Notes: generated by a model from the letters alone, not told the origin. A DNA stretch of 64,000 bases from Desulfovibrio ferrophilus (GCF_003966735.1 NZ_AP017378.1:1287501-1351500), one strand, 5' to 3'. Counted from the stretch's first letter, positions 17,226-26,537 are shown. Numbers and translations are program-made.

Positions 17226-18008
17226 TCATAACTCGTTCTCACTTTCAATGCTGGCATAAGCGTTGTGATTATGGATGGATTCCTGACTTTCCACTTCCAC
17301 GCGATACCAGTCGATCTGCGGATGATCCGACAGAGCCCGGGCTGCTGCCCGCACCACATCCTCAACAAAGGCGGGGTTGGCGAAGGCATCATCGGTGACG
17401 ACCTTTTCGTCTTCACGCTTGAGCAGTGCATAGACTGGAGACGAACCCGCAGCTTCGGCAATGGCAATCAGGTCCTCGATCCACAAGAACCCCGTATGCC
17501 GGGTCAGCACGCGCACAATAGCGCGCTGGCTATGAGCGCCGCCGTCGCAGATGGCCAGCGAACAGGGGCAAACGGTCATGACAGGCACATCCACACCCAG
17601 CCCCCAGGTAAGTTGGTCGTCTTCCAACTCACCGGTCAACGTCACCTTGTAGTCCATGGTGCCGGGGCTACCGCTGGCAGGTGCCTTTTTGGTCAGGAAA
17701 TATGGAAACCTGAAACGGATATGAGCGCGGCGAGCTTCGAGCCTGTCACAAACGGATTGCAAGAGCGTCTTGAAACTCACATAATCTAGAGCCTCGGACC
17801 AGCCCTCGAGAGCCTCAATGAAACGGCTCATGTGGGTACCTTTGAAATGTGCGGGCAAATCTACATACAGATCAACCTCAGCGACGGTGTGGCGCACTTC
17901 TTCCTTGTCGTCACGAGTGCGCACCCGGACCGGGAGCGAGAGATTCTTCACGCCAACACGGTCAATGGGCAATGCCACATCAGCCGGTCCGCTTTGAACA
18001 TCTTTCAT
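17226..18008 (-). CDS. folE2: GTP cyclohydrolase FolE2 (type IB)
   Basis: A 260-aa FolE2 (COG1469), the metal-flexible GTP cyclohydrolase that makes 7,8-dihydroneopterin triphosphate for folate or queuosine. The signature [19 protein letters not shown] (about residue 145-163) carries the conserved Cys and His of the metal/substrate site, and [11 protein letters not shown] (about 58) is also characteristic. A GAGGAAACC site precedes the ATG. No preQ1 or zinc-responsive element was recognised upstream. Its end is 58 bases from the start of the rod-like gene. Confidence 0.92.
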   Translation of the reverse strand: MKDVQSGPADVALPIDRVGVKNLSLPVRVRTRDDKEEVRHTVAEVDLYVDLPAHFKGTHMSRFIEALEGWSEALDYVSFKTLLQSVCDRLEARRAHIRFRFPYFLTKKAPASGSPGTMDYKVTLTGELEDDQLTWGLGVDVPVMTVCPCSLAICDGGAHSQRAIVRVLTRHTGFLWIEDLIAIAEAAGSSPVYALLKREDEKVVTDDAFANPAFVEDVVRAAARALSDHPQIDWYRVEVESQESIHNHNAYASIESENEL

Positions 18009-18177
18009 GGTTTCCTCATCATTGAGATCGTGAATATATGGAGACGGCCACTCAACTTCGGAGTGCCCGGCTCTGGCTACAGAAAACAGCCAGCATCGAC
18101 CAAAGCCGACGGGCCTTGAAATATGTAACTCCCGGAAAGGTGGTTGTTTGCACCACCTTCAACAACAGTGGATGGGC

Positions 18178-18597
18178 TTAGACCAGATCTTCACCTGTTG
18201 TGGTCAAGCTCAGCTTACCATGCTTAACGCCCTTGGTGGAAATCAACTTCTGTCCCAGGCGGCGGACAACCTCGCCCTGGCCCTTCAAGACAAGCACTTC
18301 CAGGCAGTTGTCATGGTCCAGATGAACATGCAACGAAGACATGATGACCTCATGCGCCTCATGCTGCAGTTCAGTCAGTCGCTGGGCCAACTGGCTCTGG
18401 TGGTGATCATAGACCATCGTCAGAGTACCAGCGATTTCACGGTCCGTATCCTCCCACTCCTTCTTGACCAGAGTGTTACGAATCAGATCGCGAATAGCCT
18501 CGGAACGGGTCTGATAGCTCTGTTCCTCACAGAGCAGGTCAAACTTGTCCAACAGGTCCGAGTCCAGTGAAACGCCGAAACGAATGGTCTTGCCCAT
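18178..18597 (-). CDS. nikR: Nickel-responsive regulator NikR
   Basis: A 139-aa ribbon-helix-helix repressor with an ACT-like nickel-binding C-terminal domain. The N-terminal [16 protein letters not shown] strand-helix and [11 protein letters not shown] helix form the DNA-binding part. The Ni site residues are in order: His in LQHEAHEVI, then [17 protein letters not shown] with the H-x-H and Cys ligands of the E. coli protein. GGAGGATCGAC precedes ATG 18597, which also removes a long spurious leader. A hairpin (AAGGTGG/CCACCTT, 18136-18158) follows the gene. No nickel transporter is in the window. Confidence 0.94.
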   Translation of the reverse strand: MGKTIRFGVSLDSDLLDKFDLLCEEQSYQTRSEAIRDLIRNTLVKKEWEDTDREIAGTLTMVYDHHQSQLAQRLTELQHEAHEVIMSSLHVHLDHDNCLEVLVLKGQGEVVRRLGQKLISTKGVKHGKLSLTTTGEDLV

Positions 18598-18641
18598 GTC
18601 GATCCTCCGGGGTGGGTGGTTTACTGAAATATGCCGACGCG

Positions 18642-19304
18642 TCAAGCGTCTCGTTGAATCTCCAGAATATGCACGGTGACCGAATGGTCCTCGTGGGGGA
18701 ACCGCCGGGTCAAAGCCCGCTCGCACGAAAACCCGTGCTCGCGCATCCAGCGAATGAAAGGTGGTCCGATATTACGCCCCGGCTCTGCAATCCAGGCCAC
18801 CCCGTCGGGCGACAGGGCCAGATCAATAAAGCGCCCAACCGGTTCGATAAATCGGGTTTCATACACAATGTCTCCGCCCCAGATCACCCCCGCACGTCCA
18901 CGGCGTATGGCAGGGTCACGCCAGTCCATCTGCAGCCAAAGAGGCTGGGGCACGGCGTTGGCAGTGGCATTACCCATGGCAAATCGTAGCGGCTCAACCT
19001 CGTAATCAAAGGCCACGACCTGCGCTCCGAGACTGGTCCCGACAATGGCGGTCAACCCCAGCCCGCAGCCCATGTCCAGACATGTGCGATTCTGAATGCG
19101 CCCGGCATTGTCACACAGCCAATCCGCCAGAGTGAGGCTCGAAGGCCACAACTCAGACCAGTATGGCAGCCGCTCATCACCGCCAAAATCGTCCTCGCCA
19201 ATGGATTCCCAAAGGGTCTCCAGGTCAGAGGTCCGCTCGATGATCCAACGTCTGCCACAGGCTTCGGGCATCAGCCGTTGTACCGCCTGATCGTGTGCTT
19301 CCAT
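18642..19304 (-). CDS. Class I SAM-dependent methyltransferase (METTL16/ETFB-KMT-like)
   Basis: About 220 aa with SAM-binding motif [15 protein letters not shown] (about residue 75), an acidic motif II ([11 protein letters not shown]) and WGGDIVYE as motif IV. The opening [17 protein letters not shown] is characteristic of the nicotinamide-N-methyltransferase-like / ETFB lysine methyltransferase family (PF10294). The substrate cannot be told from sequence, but a protein lysine is plausible. Its stop is 44 bases before the nikR start, so they may share a transcript. The frame opens further up at TTG 19328; ATG 19304 is taken here. Confidence 0.75.
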   Translation of the reverse strand: MEAHDQAVQRLMPEACGRRWIIERTSDLETLWESIGEDDFGGDERLPYWSELWPSSLTLADWLCDNAGRIQNRTCLDMGCGLGLTAIVGTSLGAQVVAFDYEVEPLRFAMGNATANAVPQPLWLQMDWRDPAIRRGRAGVIWGGDIVYETRFIEPVGRFIDLALSPDGVAWIAEPGRNIGPPFIRWMREHGFSCERALTRRFPHEDHSVTVHILEIQRDA

Positions 19305-19455
19305 GGTCACTCGTTCACTCCGCCGCAACGGCCAAGGGGTTCCTTAAAAAAACGTGCCAAACCTATGCACGCAACGCCTGCTTGATATCTCTGAACGTGT
19401 CACGACGTCAACGAGTAGTATCCCGAAAATGCATATTCCAACCAAAAAAACCACC

Positions 19456-19776
19456 TCAATTTGACAGATCAACAATGGAACCATCGAGACCGCACGCCCT
19501 AAAACAACGCTCACGAGTCAAAACAAAGTCAAGATCACTATCATGGGAAGCGGCAATACAGGCTTCACAGAGGGTGGGGAGAATGACGGTACGCCCAGGA
19601 TTGGCCCTGAGCGCCCAATATCGAATTGCGAAAAGATCATTCGCCGTCCACCTCCGCTGACTGGAGGATGTTTCCAATACCTGCTCCAAAGGCGACACGG
19701 CATCCTCTCCCTGAGCCATGCCTCTAAACATCATAACCGACAACAACAGAACAAAGACTACAATTCCATAACGCAT
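19456..19776 (-). CDS. Small secreted protein, unknown function
   Basis: A 106-aa protein with a clear signal peptide (MRYGIVVFVLLLSVMMFRGMAQG). The mature part of about 80 residues contains three cysteines (LCEAC and RCFRAC regions give four Cys in all within 30 residues), which could form disulfides. AAGGAGG sits 8 bases before ATG 19776. It is divergent from the LysR-type gene, with 166 bases between them, so the LysR protein is a candidate regulator. I do not recognise the family. Confidence 0.6.
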   Translation of the reverse strand: MRYGIVVFVLLLSVMMFRGMAQGEDAVSPLEQVLETSSSQRRWTANDLFAIRYWALRANPGRTVILPTLCEACIAASHDSDLDFVLTRERCFRACGLDGSIVDLSN

Positions 19777-19942
19777 GCCAATTCCCTCCTTGGTATTCAC
19801 GCTCCGCTTTACTGCGATTCGTGGATGATGCATCGTGTTGCGCATCTCAAGGATGAAACCTACTGCGGCTTCCAATCTGCAATCCAACGGGATGATTCGA
19901 TCAACCCGTTCGGCCAGACCGAACGGGGACAAGGTGACACTC

Positions 19943-20836
19943 ATGGAACTCTATCAATTGCGTACATTCATCGCGGTCGCCGAAGAAGGTCATCTGACTC
20001 GTGCAGCCAAGCGTATCCACACCAGCCAATCCGCTGTAAGTGGCCAGATCAAGGCTCTGGAAGAGGAGTTCGGAGTACCCCTCTTCACACGCAGCCCCAA
20101 AGGCATGATCGTCACCGAACAGGGGCAGACGCTGCTTGCAAAAGCACAACAGGCCTTATCCGCCGCCGATGGCATGCTGGATACGGCCCGGACGCTACGC
20201 GCCGAATTGACCGGACTGGCAAGGGTCGGGCTGAACATCAGCGCAGCCCATCGCCTGCGTACGGCGGAAATCATGGAGAGTCTGCGCACAACCCATCCCG
20301 GACTGACCGTTCACTTCATCAACTCAATGTCTCATCTCATTGATGCGGACGTGACTGAGGGCAAGCTCGATGGTGGCTTCATGTACGGAGAGCCTTCGAA
20401 TGAATTGGATGGATTGGAAGTGGATCGCACGAACATGCGTGTTGTTGCACCCGTGCAGTGGAAAGACAGAGTTCTTGGGGCACCACGAGAAGATATTATC
20501 CACATGCCCTGGGTCTGGACTCCGCCGGAGTGCCCTTTCAACCAAGTCGCCAAAGCACTGTTCGGCAACGAACAGCCAGCCCCCAACGCCGTGACCATTG
20601 CTGATGACGAGGCGCTGTTGCTGGAGTTTGCTGCGGCAGGCAGTGGCCTGGCGTTGATGTGCGAAGATGAAGCCCGTGCCGCCCGTGATCAGGGCAAGAT
20701 CGTTCTCTGGGAAAAATCCCCCGGGAGCGTCCCCCTCTATTTCATCACGTCACGGCGCCGGTCCGACGACAAACTCATCCGAGCCTTACGATCCTCGGTC
20801 CAAGCGGTCTGGCACAAGACGGCCGTCACCGCCTGA
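19943..20836 (+). CDS. LysR-family transcriptional regulator
   Basis: A 297-aa LysR regulator. The N-terminal winged helix-turn-helix (residues 1-60) has LRTFIAVAEEGHLTRAAKRI and TSQSAVSGQIKALEEEFGVPLF. The remaining 230 residues form the co-inducer-binding domain, ending with a degenerate RRRSDDKLIRAL helix. ATG 19943 matches the universal LysR start; the longer frame from 19835 is not supported. It is divergent from the small secreted protein gene, the usual arrangement for a LysR target. The effector is unknown. Confidence 0.9.
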   Translation: MELYQLRTFIAVAEEGHLTRAAKRIHTSQSAVSGQIKALEEEFGVPLFTRSPKGMIVTEQGQTLLAKAQQALSAADGMLDTARTLRAELTGLARVGLNISAAHRLRTAEIMESLRTTHPGLTVHFINSMSHLIDADVTEGKLDGGFMYGEPSNELDGLEVDRTNMRVVAPVQWKDRVLGAPREDIIHMPWVWTPPECPFNQVAKALFGNEQPAPNAVTIADDEALLLEFAAAGSGLALMCEDEARAARDQGKIVLWEKSPGSVPLYFITSRRRSDDKLIRALRSSVQAVWHKTAVTA

Positions 20837-20846
20837 GCCCAGCCCC

Positions 20847-21521
20847 CTACGTCCCTTCGACAGGTTTGTCTTGTGGTGTGCCCTCGGCGTTCGAATCATC
20901 CACACCATCATCACCGGGAAGCGGAACAGGAGAAATAATATCACTACCGATATCAGGCTGCGCGCTTTGTGCTGCCATGCCCACAACCAGCGTACCATTC
21001 CGGATGGTCGGTTCAGGAGGAACGTAGTCCAAAAGATCGTTGGACTTTTTCCTGGAAACCGGAGGGGCCTTCAACTCCCGCCAGAAACGAGCGGATGCTT
21101 GCTGGCTGGCAGCATCGACAAAAGCCCGCCACAACACAATCAACCCGACGCTGAATAGAATCGTATCACGAATGGCGGAGTGCATCAGGTTGCCCTTGGC
21201 TTGTGGATCTGCGGTGAAACAACCGCACCCCACATCCAGCCCGCGCGATATATTGAACCACAGCGCGCCCAGGAAAATCAGCAGCAAAAAGGACAGGATG
21301 AAGGAAGCCCCGCGGGCAAAACAGTTGGTGACCAACGCAGCCCCACAGACGACTTCCACCCAGGGCAGGATGATCGCCATGGGATTCACCAGCAGATCCG
21401 GAACCATTTGGTAATTGTAAATAACCTGCGAAAAATCAACAGGGTGAATGATCTTGCTCACACCTGCCGCCATGAACACCAACCCGAACCCGATACGCAA
21501 AATAGCGGTCAGCCAAGTCAT
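20847..21521 (-). CDS. MauE/DoxX-family membrane protein with long cytoplasmic tail
   Basis: 224 aa. Four hydrophobic segments in the first 140 residues, with GVSKIIHPVDF after the first and the ISRGLDVGCGCF motif before the fourth, match the MauE/DoxX-like family (PF07291). Members are linked to redox or disulfide chemistry in the periplasm, but function here is unproven. About 85 polar residues follow. GGAGGTGGTGG precedes ATG 21521. The ATG overlaps the stop of the upstream rhodanese gene by 4 bases, so the two are translationally coupled. Confidence 0.75.
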   Translation of the reverse strand: MTWLTAILRIGFGLVFMAAGVSKIIHPVDFSQVIYNYQMVPDLLVNPMAIILPWVEVVCGAALVTNCFARGASFILSFLLLIFLGALWFNISRGLDVGCGCFTADPQAKGNLMHSAIRDTILFSVGLIVLWRAFVDAASQQASARFWRELKAPPVSRKKSNDLLDYVPPEPTIRNGTLVVGMAAQSAQPDIGSDIISPVPLPGDDGVDDSNAEGTPQDKPVEGT

Positions 21522-22015
21522 TGAGCCACCACCTCCGATTCGCCTCCGGCTTCCACCCAGGCAGCCATGCCTCCGGCAAAGACCACCACGTTGGGATATT
21601 CCATAAAACCCAAGGCCAAGGCCAATTCCTGAGCCATGCCACAGGTGATGGAGCTGCAATAGATCACGTACTGTGCTTCCCTGTCATGGGAGGCAAGAAC
21701 GGCCTCGATCTCATCTTCAAACAGTCCAAGCGGAATGCTCAAAGCACCTGGGATGTGCCCCAGCGCGTAATCGGCCTCATGCCGGGCGTCAATGAACACA
21801 GCCTCATTCGCGGCGTGCAATCGCATGGCCTCGGTCACATCGATGTCCGCAACCGTTGCCAGCCCCGAATTGGCAACAATGGTGTCGTCCTCAATATTGA
21901 GCCAGGCCAACTTATCTGGATGAAGCTCGTTGGCAGACCAGCCCAAGGCAATGGAGACACTGACCAGGATGATGGCCTGATACAAAAAGACAAGACGCGG
22001 TGTATACAGCCTCAT
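21518..22015 (-). CDS. Membrane-anchored rhodanese-like protein
   Basis: 165 aa. One N-terminal transmembrane segment (about residues 8-26) anchors a rhodanese domain. The domain has the FIDARHEADYALGHIPGALSIPL signature and an active-site-like loop CSSITCGMAQELA, followed by FAGGMAAWVEAGG. The catalytic Cys is likely the first Cys of YCSSITCG. The protein is probably periplasm-facing and handles sulfane sulfur or thiol transfer. ATG 22015 has GAGG 7 bases upstream. It overlaps the MauE-like gene by 4 bases, and the pair is divergent from another rhodanese gene at 22169. Confidence 0.82.
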   Translation of the reverse strand: MRLYTPRLVFLYQAIILVSVSIALGWSANELHPDKLAWLNIEDDTIVANSGLATVADIDVTEAMRLHAANEAVFIDARHEADYALGHIPGALSIPLGLFEDEIEAVLASHDREAQYVIYCSSITCGMAQELALALGFMEYPNVVVFAGGMAAWVEAGGESEVVAQ

Positions 22016-22168
22016 GGGCAATCCTCATCTGGTTATTCGATTCACGCAAGCCATATACCTGCCCCAGCTTCCGAGCGCAAATTTTTCATCAAACCTATAG
22101 TAACGATTCCCAATAACTGATATTGAATACTCATGATGCTCGTAAAGTTGATCAACGGAATTCGGCAG

Positions 22169-22996
22169 ATGCAGTCCCACTATGAAACCTTTCAACCTGA
22201 CCAGGCCAAGGCTTATCTTGAGTCGCATACGGAAGGCGAATTCACACTTCTCGATGTCCGCGAGGACTGGGAGTACGAGGAGTTCCGTATTCCAGGCGCC
22301 ACCCATATCCCCTTGTCCGAACTTGGGGACCGGGTCAAAGAGATTGCCAAGGACAAACCCGTATTAGCCTATTGCCGCGCGGGTGGACGCAGTGCCGCAG
22401 CCGCAAGTCTGCTCAAAGGGCAGGACTACCCAGTTGTCTACAACATCATGGGTGGTGTGGACGCCTGGCAGGGCGGCTCGGCAGTTGGTCCAGCCACGGC
22501 AGGTCTTGCTGCCATTCCGGCGGATGCCTCCATCGAGGACATCATCGCCGTGGCCTGCCGCATGGAAGTCAACCTGGGCAAATTCTATGAGGCACAGGCA
22601 GAACAAGCCGAGGATTCCGAAACCGCCGCCACGCTGAAAAAACTGGCGGGATTCGAGGACAAGCACAAGAACTGGCTCTTGATCATCTATCGCCAACTGA
22701 CTGGTCAGGAACTGGACGGCACCTTCCTCACGGACAGCCTTGCCGATGGCGATCAGCCCTTGGAAGGCGGACTGACTGCGGAAGAATTCATGGAACTCAA
22801 TCAACCCTGGCTGGACGAACCCGTCAGCGTGGTTGAAACCGGCATGATGTTCGAAACTCAAGCCCTGGACCTGTACATGCGCTACGCAAACAAGGTTGAG
22901 GACAAGGAATCCAGGGATCTGCTGCAGAAACTCGCACAGGAAGAAAAGGCACACCTGAAGGCCCTTGGCACCCTGCTGAAGCGTATCGGAGGCTAA
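22169..22996 (+). CDS. Rhodanese-ferritin-like (rubrerythrin-type) fusion protein
   Basis: 275 aa. A rhodanese domain (residues 1-100) has LLDVREDWEYEEFRIPGATHIPL and the active-site loop AYCRAGGRSAAAA with its catalytic Cys. A ferritin-like four-helix domain (about 125-275) follows, with likely di-iron ligands in NLGKFYEAQ, GFEDKHKNW, FETQALDLYMRY and EEKAHLKAL. The fusion suggests coupling sulfane sulfur or peroxide chemistry to a di-iron site in the cytoplasm; this is inference. An in-frame ATG at 22133 lacks a Shine-Dalgarno site; ATG 22169 has a modest CGGAA. It is divergent from the rhodanese-MauE pair. Confidence 0.82.
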   Translation: MQSHYETFQPDQAKAYLESHTEGEFTLLDVREDWEYEEFRIPGATHIPLSELGDRVKEIAKDKPVLAYCRAGGRSAAAASLLKGQDYPVVYNIMGGVDAWQGGSAVGPATAGLAAIPADASIEDIIAVACRMEVNLGKFYEAQAEQAEDSETAATLKKLAGFEDKHKNWLLIIYRQLTGQELDGTFLTDSLADGDQPLEGGLTAEEFMELNQPWLDEPVSVVETGMMFETQALDLYMRYANKVEDKESRDLLQKLAQEEKAHLKALGTLLKRIGG

Positions 22997-23034
22997 CAAC
23001 TTTTTACGCGGGCACAATCCTGCCCTCCGAATTC

Positions 23035-23080
23035 AAAAAAGCCCCTCGCTTGCTTCCGGCAGGCGAGGGGCTTATTCTTT
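23035..23080. terminator. Bidirectional terminator between the rhodanese fusion and tlyA
   Basis: The stem AAGCCCCTCGC / GCGAGGGGCTT is flanked by A6 on the left and a T-rich end on the right. It lies between converging genes ending at 22996 (plus) and 23086 (minus). Confidence 0.88.
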
Positions 23081-23085
23081 CGAAT

Positions 23086-23838
23086 CTATGAAAGAGGCTT
23101 TCGAAGGTAGACGATGTACTCCTGGTTGCCCTTGGGGCCCTTGAGTTTCGAGGGAACTTCACCCACAAACTCCAACCCAAGTTCGGAAACCAAAAAATGA
23201 ACGACCTTGTCCACCGCCCCACGACGTAAGGACTCGTCCTTGACAACCCCCTTGACGGTTTGCCCCGGTCCGACCTCGAACTGTGGTTTGACCAGAGCGG
23301 CAACCTCGCCTCCAGGACGCAGAAAACGATTACAGGGGGGCATAATCTTGGTCAGCGAAATAAACGAGACATCCGCCACCACAAGATCAACCAATTCGGG
23401 GATCAGATCATCAGGAGCCAGGCGCAGATTGACCCGCTCCATGTTCACCACACGAGGATCAGTCCTCAGCTTCTGGTCCAACTGGCCATAGCCCACATCA
23501 ACGGCATAGACTCTGGTGGCACCATGCTCCAGCAGAACATCAGTAAAGCCACCCGTAGAGGCCCCCGCATCCAGGCATGTCTTGCCCGTGGGGTCCAACC
23601 CGAATTCCTCGATGGCCGTCAGCAGCTTGTGTGCCCCGCGCGAAACCCAACGCCGTCCGCCCTTGACCGACAATTCGCTCTCCGGGGACAACTGCTGACC
23701 GGGTTTCTCCACAGGAACCTTGTTCCCGTCACGCTCCAGAAACACCTGCCTCGCCATGATCAACCTTTTGGCTTTCTCGCGGCTTTCGGCCAACCCTAGC
23801 TGGTGTAACAGGTGATCTGCTCTTATTTTTTTCGGCAT
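23086..23838 (-). CDS. tlyA: TlyA family rRNA 2'-O-methyltransferase
   Basis: 250 aa. An N-terminal S4 RNA-binding domain (residues 4-65, HQLGLAESREKAKRLIMARQV) is followed by an FtsJ-like methyltransferase. That part has KTCLDAGASTGGFTDVLLEHGA (SAM site), VYAVDVGYGQL, VVADVSFISL and ALVKPQFEVG. TlyA enzymes methylate ribose in 16S and/or 23S rRNA. It is followed 22 bases upstream on the map (same strand) by the transglutaminase gene, so the two may form one transcript. Confidence 0.92.
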   Translation of the reverse strand: MPKKIRADHLLHQLGLAESREKAKRLIMARQVFLERDGNKVPVEKPGQQLSPESELSVKGGRRWVSRGAHKLLTAIEEFGLDPTGKTCLDAGASTGGFTDVLLEHGATRVYAVDVGYGQLDQKLRTDPRVVNMERVNLRLAPDDLIPELVDLVVADVSFISLTKIMPPCNRFLRPGGEVAALVKPQFEVGPGQTVKGVVKDESLRRGAVDKVVHFLVSELGLEFVGEVPSKLKGPKGNQEYIVYLRKPLS

Positions 23839-23860
23839 CTCAACAATCCTACGGCAATAT

Positions 23861-26398
23861 TCAGTGAAGGGCTCGTTGCACAGCAGTCAGGCATTCAGCA
23901 CACATGGTTTCGGGCTTGGCATCCAACTCGCGCAACGACAAGCTTCTGGAGCATACACACTCGGCGTTGTTGCATGGGGGGGCTCCCAAAGCCAAGGACA
24001 GACTCCCCAGAGTCTGCTTGACCAACCGGGACAACAGGCGTTGGCGGTCCTGCCCTTCTCGCCCCTCAAACCGCGAGGTCATGCGGTGATAGGACACCAT
24101 GGCGGAACCAGAGTTGGAATATCCGAGCAGGTATTCCACTCCCGGATCGAACAAATCACGTTCGGTCACGCCCAACACAACTCGCTGGGGCTTGTCTTGC
24201 CCCAAGGAGAACCGGGCGGCAAGACTTTTGAGCAATGGCATAACCCGATACTGCTCCTGGCCCCGCAACTTTGAAGTCTCCACCAGAAAATCAAATCGCT
24301 CCTGCCGCTTCTCTCGCCCGGCCGCAGCGTAGTAGGCCTTCATGAATTCCAAGCGCTCTTGGTGGGTGCTGGGCCGTCCTGTCTTCCCCATGGATGCAAC
24401 CAGCCTCCGGCTCAATTCAGGCTTGAGTCGGGAAGCCACTTCCCGAAAAGCTGCAAAAACATACCCTTGGGCCTGAGTACGCTGGGGGCTATCCATTGGT
24501 TGTCGGTGACCATCAACGGCGACTTGAACACCCAGCAAGGATTCAATACGAACGGCTACTTCTCGCAGCAATCGACGCTGAGGGGTCCCCACCGGCACAA
24601 AAACAATTCGGGCATCACCAAGACCTGACTCACCAGCTTCGACAGGAGGCATTCCCGGGCCCTTGTCATTCAAGAACAACATGGCCTGATCCACAAGCTT
24701 CGAATCTTCTGCATGCCTCAGCACTGACCGGGCATGGGCAAAGGCCTGATCATCGCGCCCCAGAGATTTCAGCACACGAGCCAGCAACATCTCCGTAGAG
24801 GGCATACCAGGGGCCAGGGCCACAGCTTCTTCCAGACGTCTGATGGCAAGATCGTCATGGCCTTGGGTAAGGTCATCAGCGGCAAGCATGGACAACAACT
24901 GTGCCCGCTGCCCGCTTGGCAGTTTCCCTGCACCTAATACCTGTTCCAATTCTTCGCGTGGAGCCTCGTACCAACTGACTTTGCGCACTCGAAACATGAG
25001 ATCATCCACGGGCAAGGCAAGCAGTCCTTCCTCGCCTGCGCCCAAACGGACATGAGTCGCGTCCAGCACAATCTGTCCCAGAGTCGGGTCCATCCCCTGC
25101 CAGCATCCGTCCAGAGCGACCTCAACCCAGGCATGTCCACTGAATCCGGGGGGTTGCCGAGAGTCATACAACAGGCCGTACACTTCGCGCACGGCCAGCC
25201 CCAGGCTTCGCCCCAACGCCGTATACAGCAGTGCATGTTCCGTGCAGTCACCGCGCTTGTGCTTCAACACGGTCAGCACGTCTGTATATTGGGGGGTTGG
25301 ATCGTCAATCACATAATTCTGAACGAACTCAACCAGCAGTTCGGCCTGCCTGCGTGCATCCTGTTCTCCCTGCACGGCTCGCCGAGCCAGCGACTTCAGG
25401 ATGTCATTGCCCGAGGCATAGCGACGTTCAGCCGTTGTGGCCTGTTTGATCTCAACGCTAGATGCCCTCGATGGCTCCACATATAACGTCCCCAACTGGA
25501 GCAGTACCGAACCGTCCTCCAGCGTTTGTAAACGTTGACCGGGCCCGGCTTTTAATTTTCTAGCATCGGCACCAAAGGCCTCCATCTCCAGCCCGTCCAA
25601 CCACTGTGCACCGCCCAGCTCACGATCCACAGGGCATTGAAACAGATTGTAGAGATCAACGGCCCCACTCCCTGCCTGCGCCTGCTCCTTGGACATTCGG
25701 CGCATGCTCAGCCCAGCACCGAGTTCCGCACGCAACAAATGCCCCTGAATACCGGTCCGGATGGCATAGACACGTTCTCTGCCATCACGCAGCGAAATAT
25801 CGAATTCCCCGGTTTCAGAAACTATGGACTGAATAGTTGCCCTATGAACCTGCATTTCTGCATCTTCAAGGGACAGCGCCCGATAGTCCATGACCTGGCC
25901 CGATTGTGCCCCTCGGCGAACCCAAAGCTCAGGTGTCAACAAATCCGCGTACACAAAATTCCACGGACGAACCACTGCCTGCTTCATCTCACCGCCAGAA
26001 TTGGCCCGCACACTCCACTTGTCTTCTCGTGCCAAAATCTCCACACGAATTTTTCCGTCTGATATCAACCGGGCGCTGATCAGCCGGTGCGGGGCCTGGA
26101 GGTCAAACAGGAACTCCGATCGCACCCGGGAACGCACACGCTTGCCCATGGACACATAGTTAAGAAACACATCCTCGGCGAACAAATGCCCGGGATGCTC
26201 TGCATCCAGTGAGAAGCCACGCTCTGCACGCATATGCCCGGCTTTGATCTCGCCCAGATAGACCCCGAACCATTCTACCCGACGCTCGGACAGCTCCACA
26301 GGCGATGGCATCAGGCGTATCAACTCGGCCCGAGCCAGGCTGGCACAGCACACCAACAGGAGTATCAAGATGGCAAGAATATTGGATAATTTTTTCAT
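23861..26398 (-). CDS. Secreted transglutaminase-TPR protein with degenerate archaemetzincin domain
   Basis: 845 aa. A signal peptide (MKKLSNILAILILLLVCCASLARA region) is followed by a beta-rich part (30-330). The transglutaminase-like core keeps its triad: Cys385 in RGDCTEHALL, His422 in GHAWVEV, Asp437 in MDPTLG. A short TPR-like segment (about 500-580) comes next. Residues 594-845 follow the archaemetzincin plan (IVFVPVG, VLGVTERDLFDPGVEYLLG, AMVSYHRM, LDAKPETMCAEC). The zinc motif HExxHxxGxxHC is replaced by GSLSLALGAPPC, so the metal ligands are gone while five Cys remain. GAGG lies 8 bases before ATG 26398. Its target is unknown. Confidence 0.8.
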   Translation of the reverse strand: MKKLSNILAILILLLVCCASLARAELIRLMPSPVELSERRVEWFGVYLGEIKAGHMRAERGFSLDAEHPGHLFAEDVFLNYVSMGKRVRSRVRSEFLFDLQAPHRLISARLISDGKIRVEILAREDKWSVRANSGGEMKQAVVRPWNFVYADLLTPELWVRRGAQSGQVMDYRALSLEDAEMQVHRATIQSIVSETGEFDISLRDGRERVYAIRTGIQGHLLRAELGAGLSMRRMSKEQAQAGSGAVDLYNLFQCPVDRELGGAQWLDGLEMEAFGADARKLKAGPGQRLQTLEDGSVLLQLGTLYVEPSRASSVEIKQATTAERRYASGNDILKSLARRAVQGEQDARRQAELLVEFVQNYVIDDPTPQYTDVLTVLKHKRGDCTEHALLYTALGRSLGLAVREVYGLLYDSRQPPGFSGHAWVEVALDGCWQGMDPTLGQIVLDATHVRLGAGEEGLLALPVDDLMFRVRKVSWYEAPREELEQVLGAGKLPSGQRAQLLSMLAADDLTQGHDDLAIRRLEEAVALAPGMPSTEMLLARVLKSLGRDDQAFAHARSVLRHAEDSKLVDQAMLFLNDKGPGMPPVEAGESGLGDARIVFVPVGTPQRRLLREVAVRIESLLGVQVAVDGHRQPMDSPQRTQAQGYVFAAFREVASRLKPELSRRLVASMGKTGRPSTHQERLEFMKAYYAAAGREKRQERFDFLVETSKLRGQEQYRVMPLLKSLAARFSLGQDKPQRVVLGVTERDLFDPGVEYLLGYSNSGSAMVSYHRMTSRFEGREGQDRQRLLSRLVKQTLGSLSLALGAPPCNNAECVCSRSLSLRELDAKPETMCAECLTAVQRALH

Positions 26399-26537
26399 AA
26401 TAACTGCCTCAATGGCTCCGTTACACAGAAACCGAAAGCTAGCACGGCTCACCACCAGCCCGCAATGTCACCCTTAAACCCGTATTTATTCCCCACCAAG
26501 GTCAACAACAACACTTTCCGCAACCAGTCCTCTGCCC

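Noticed and set aside
18009-18100. preQ1 or other riboswitch before folE2
   Set aside because: No recognisable riboswitch core in the short leader.
23970-23985. Possible frameshift in the G7 run inside the dead archaemetzincin domain
   Set aside because: The residues on both sides of the run align colinearly with archaemetzincins in one frame, including the Cys after it, so no indel is needed.
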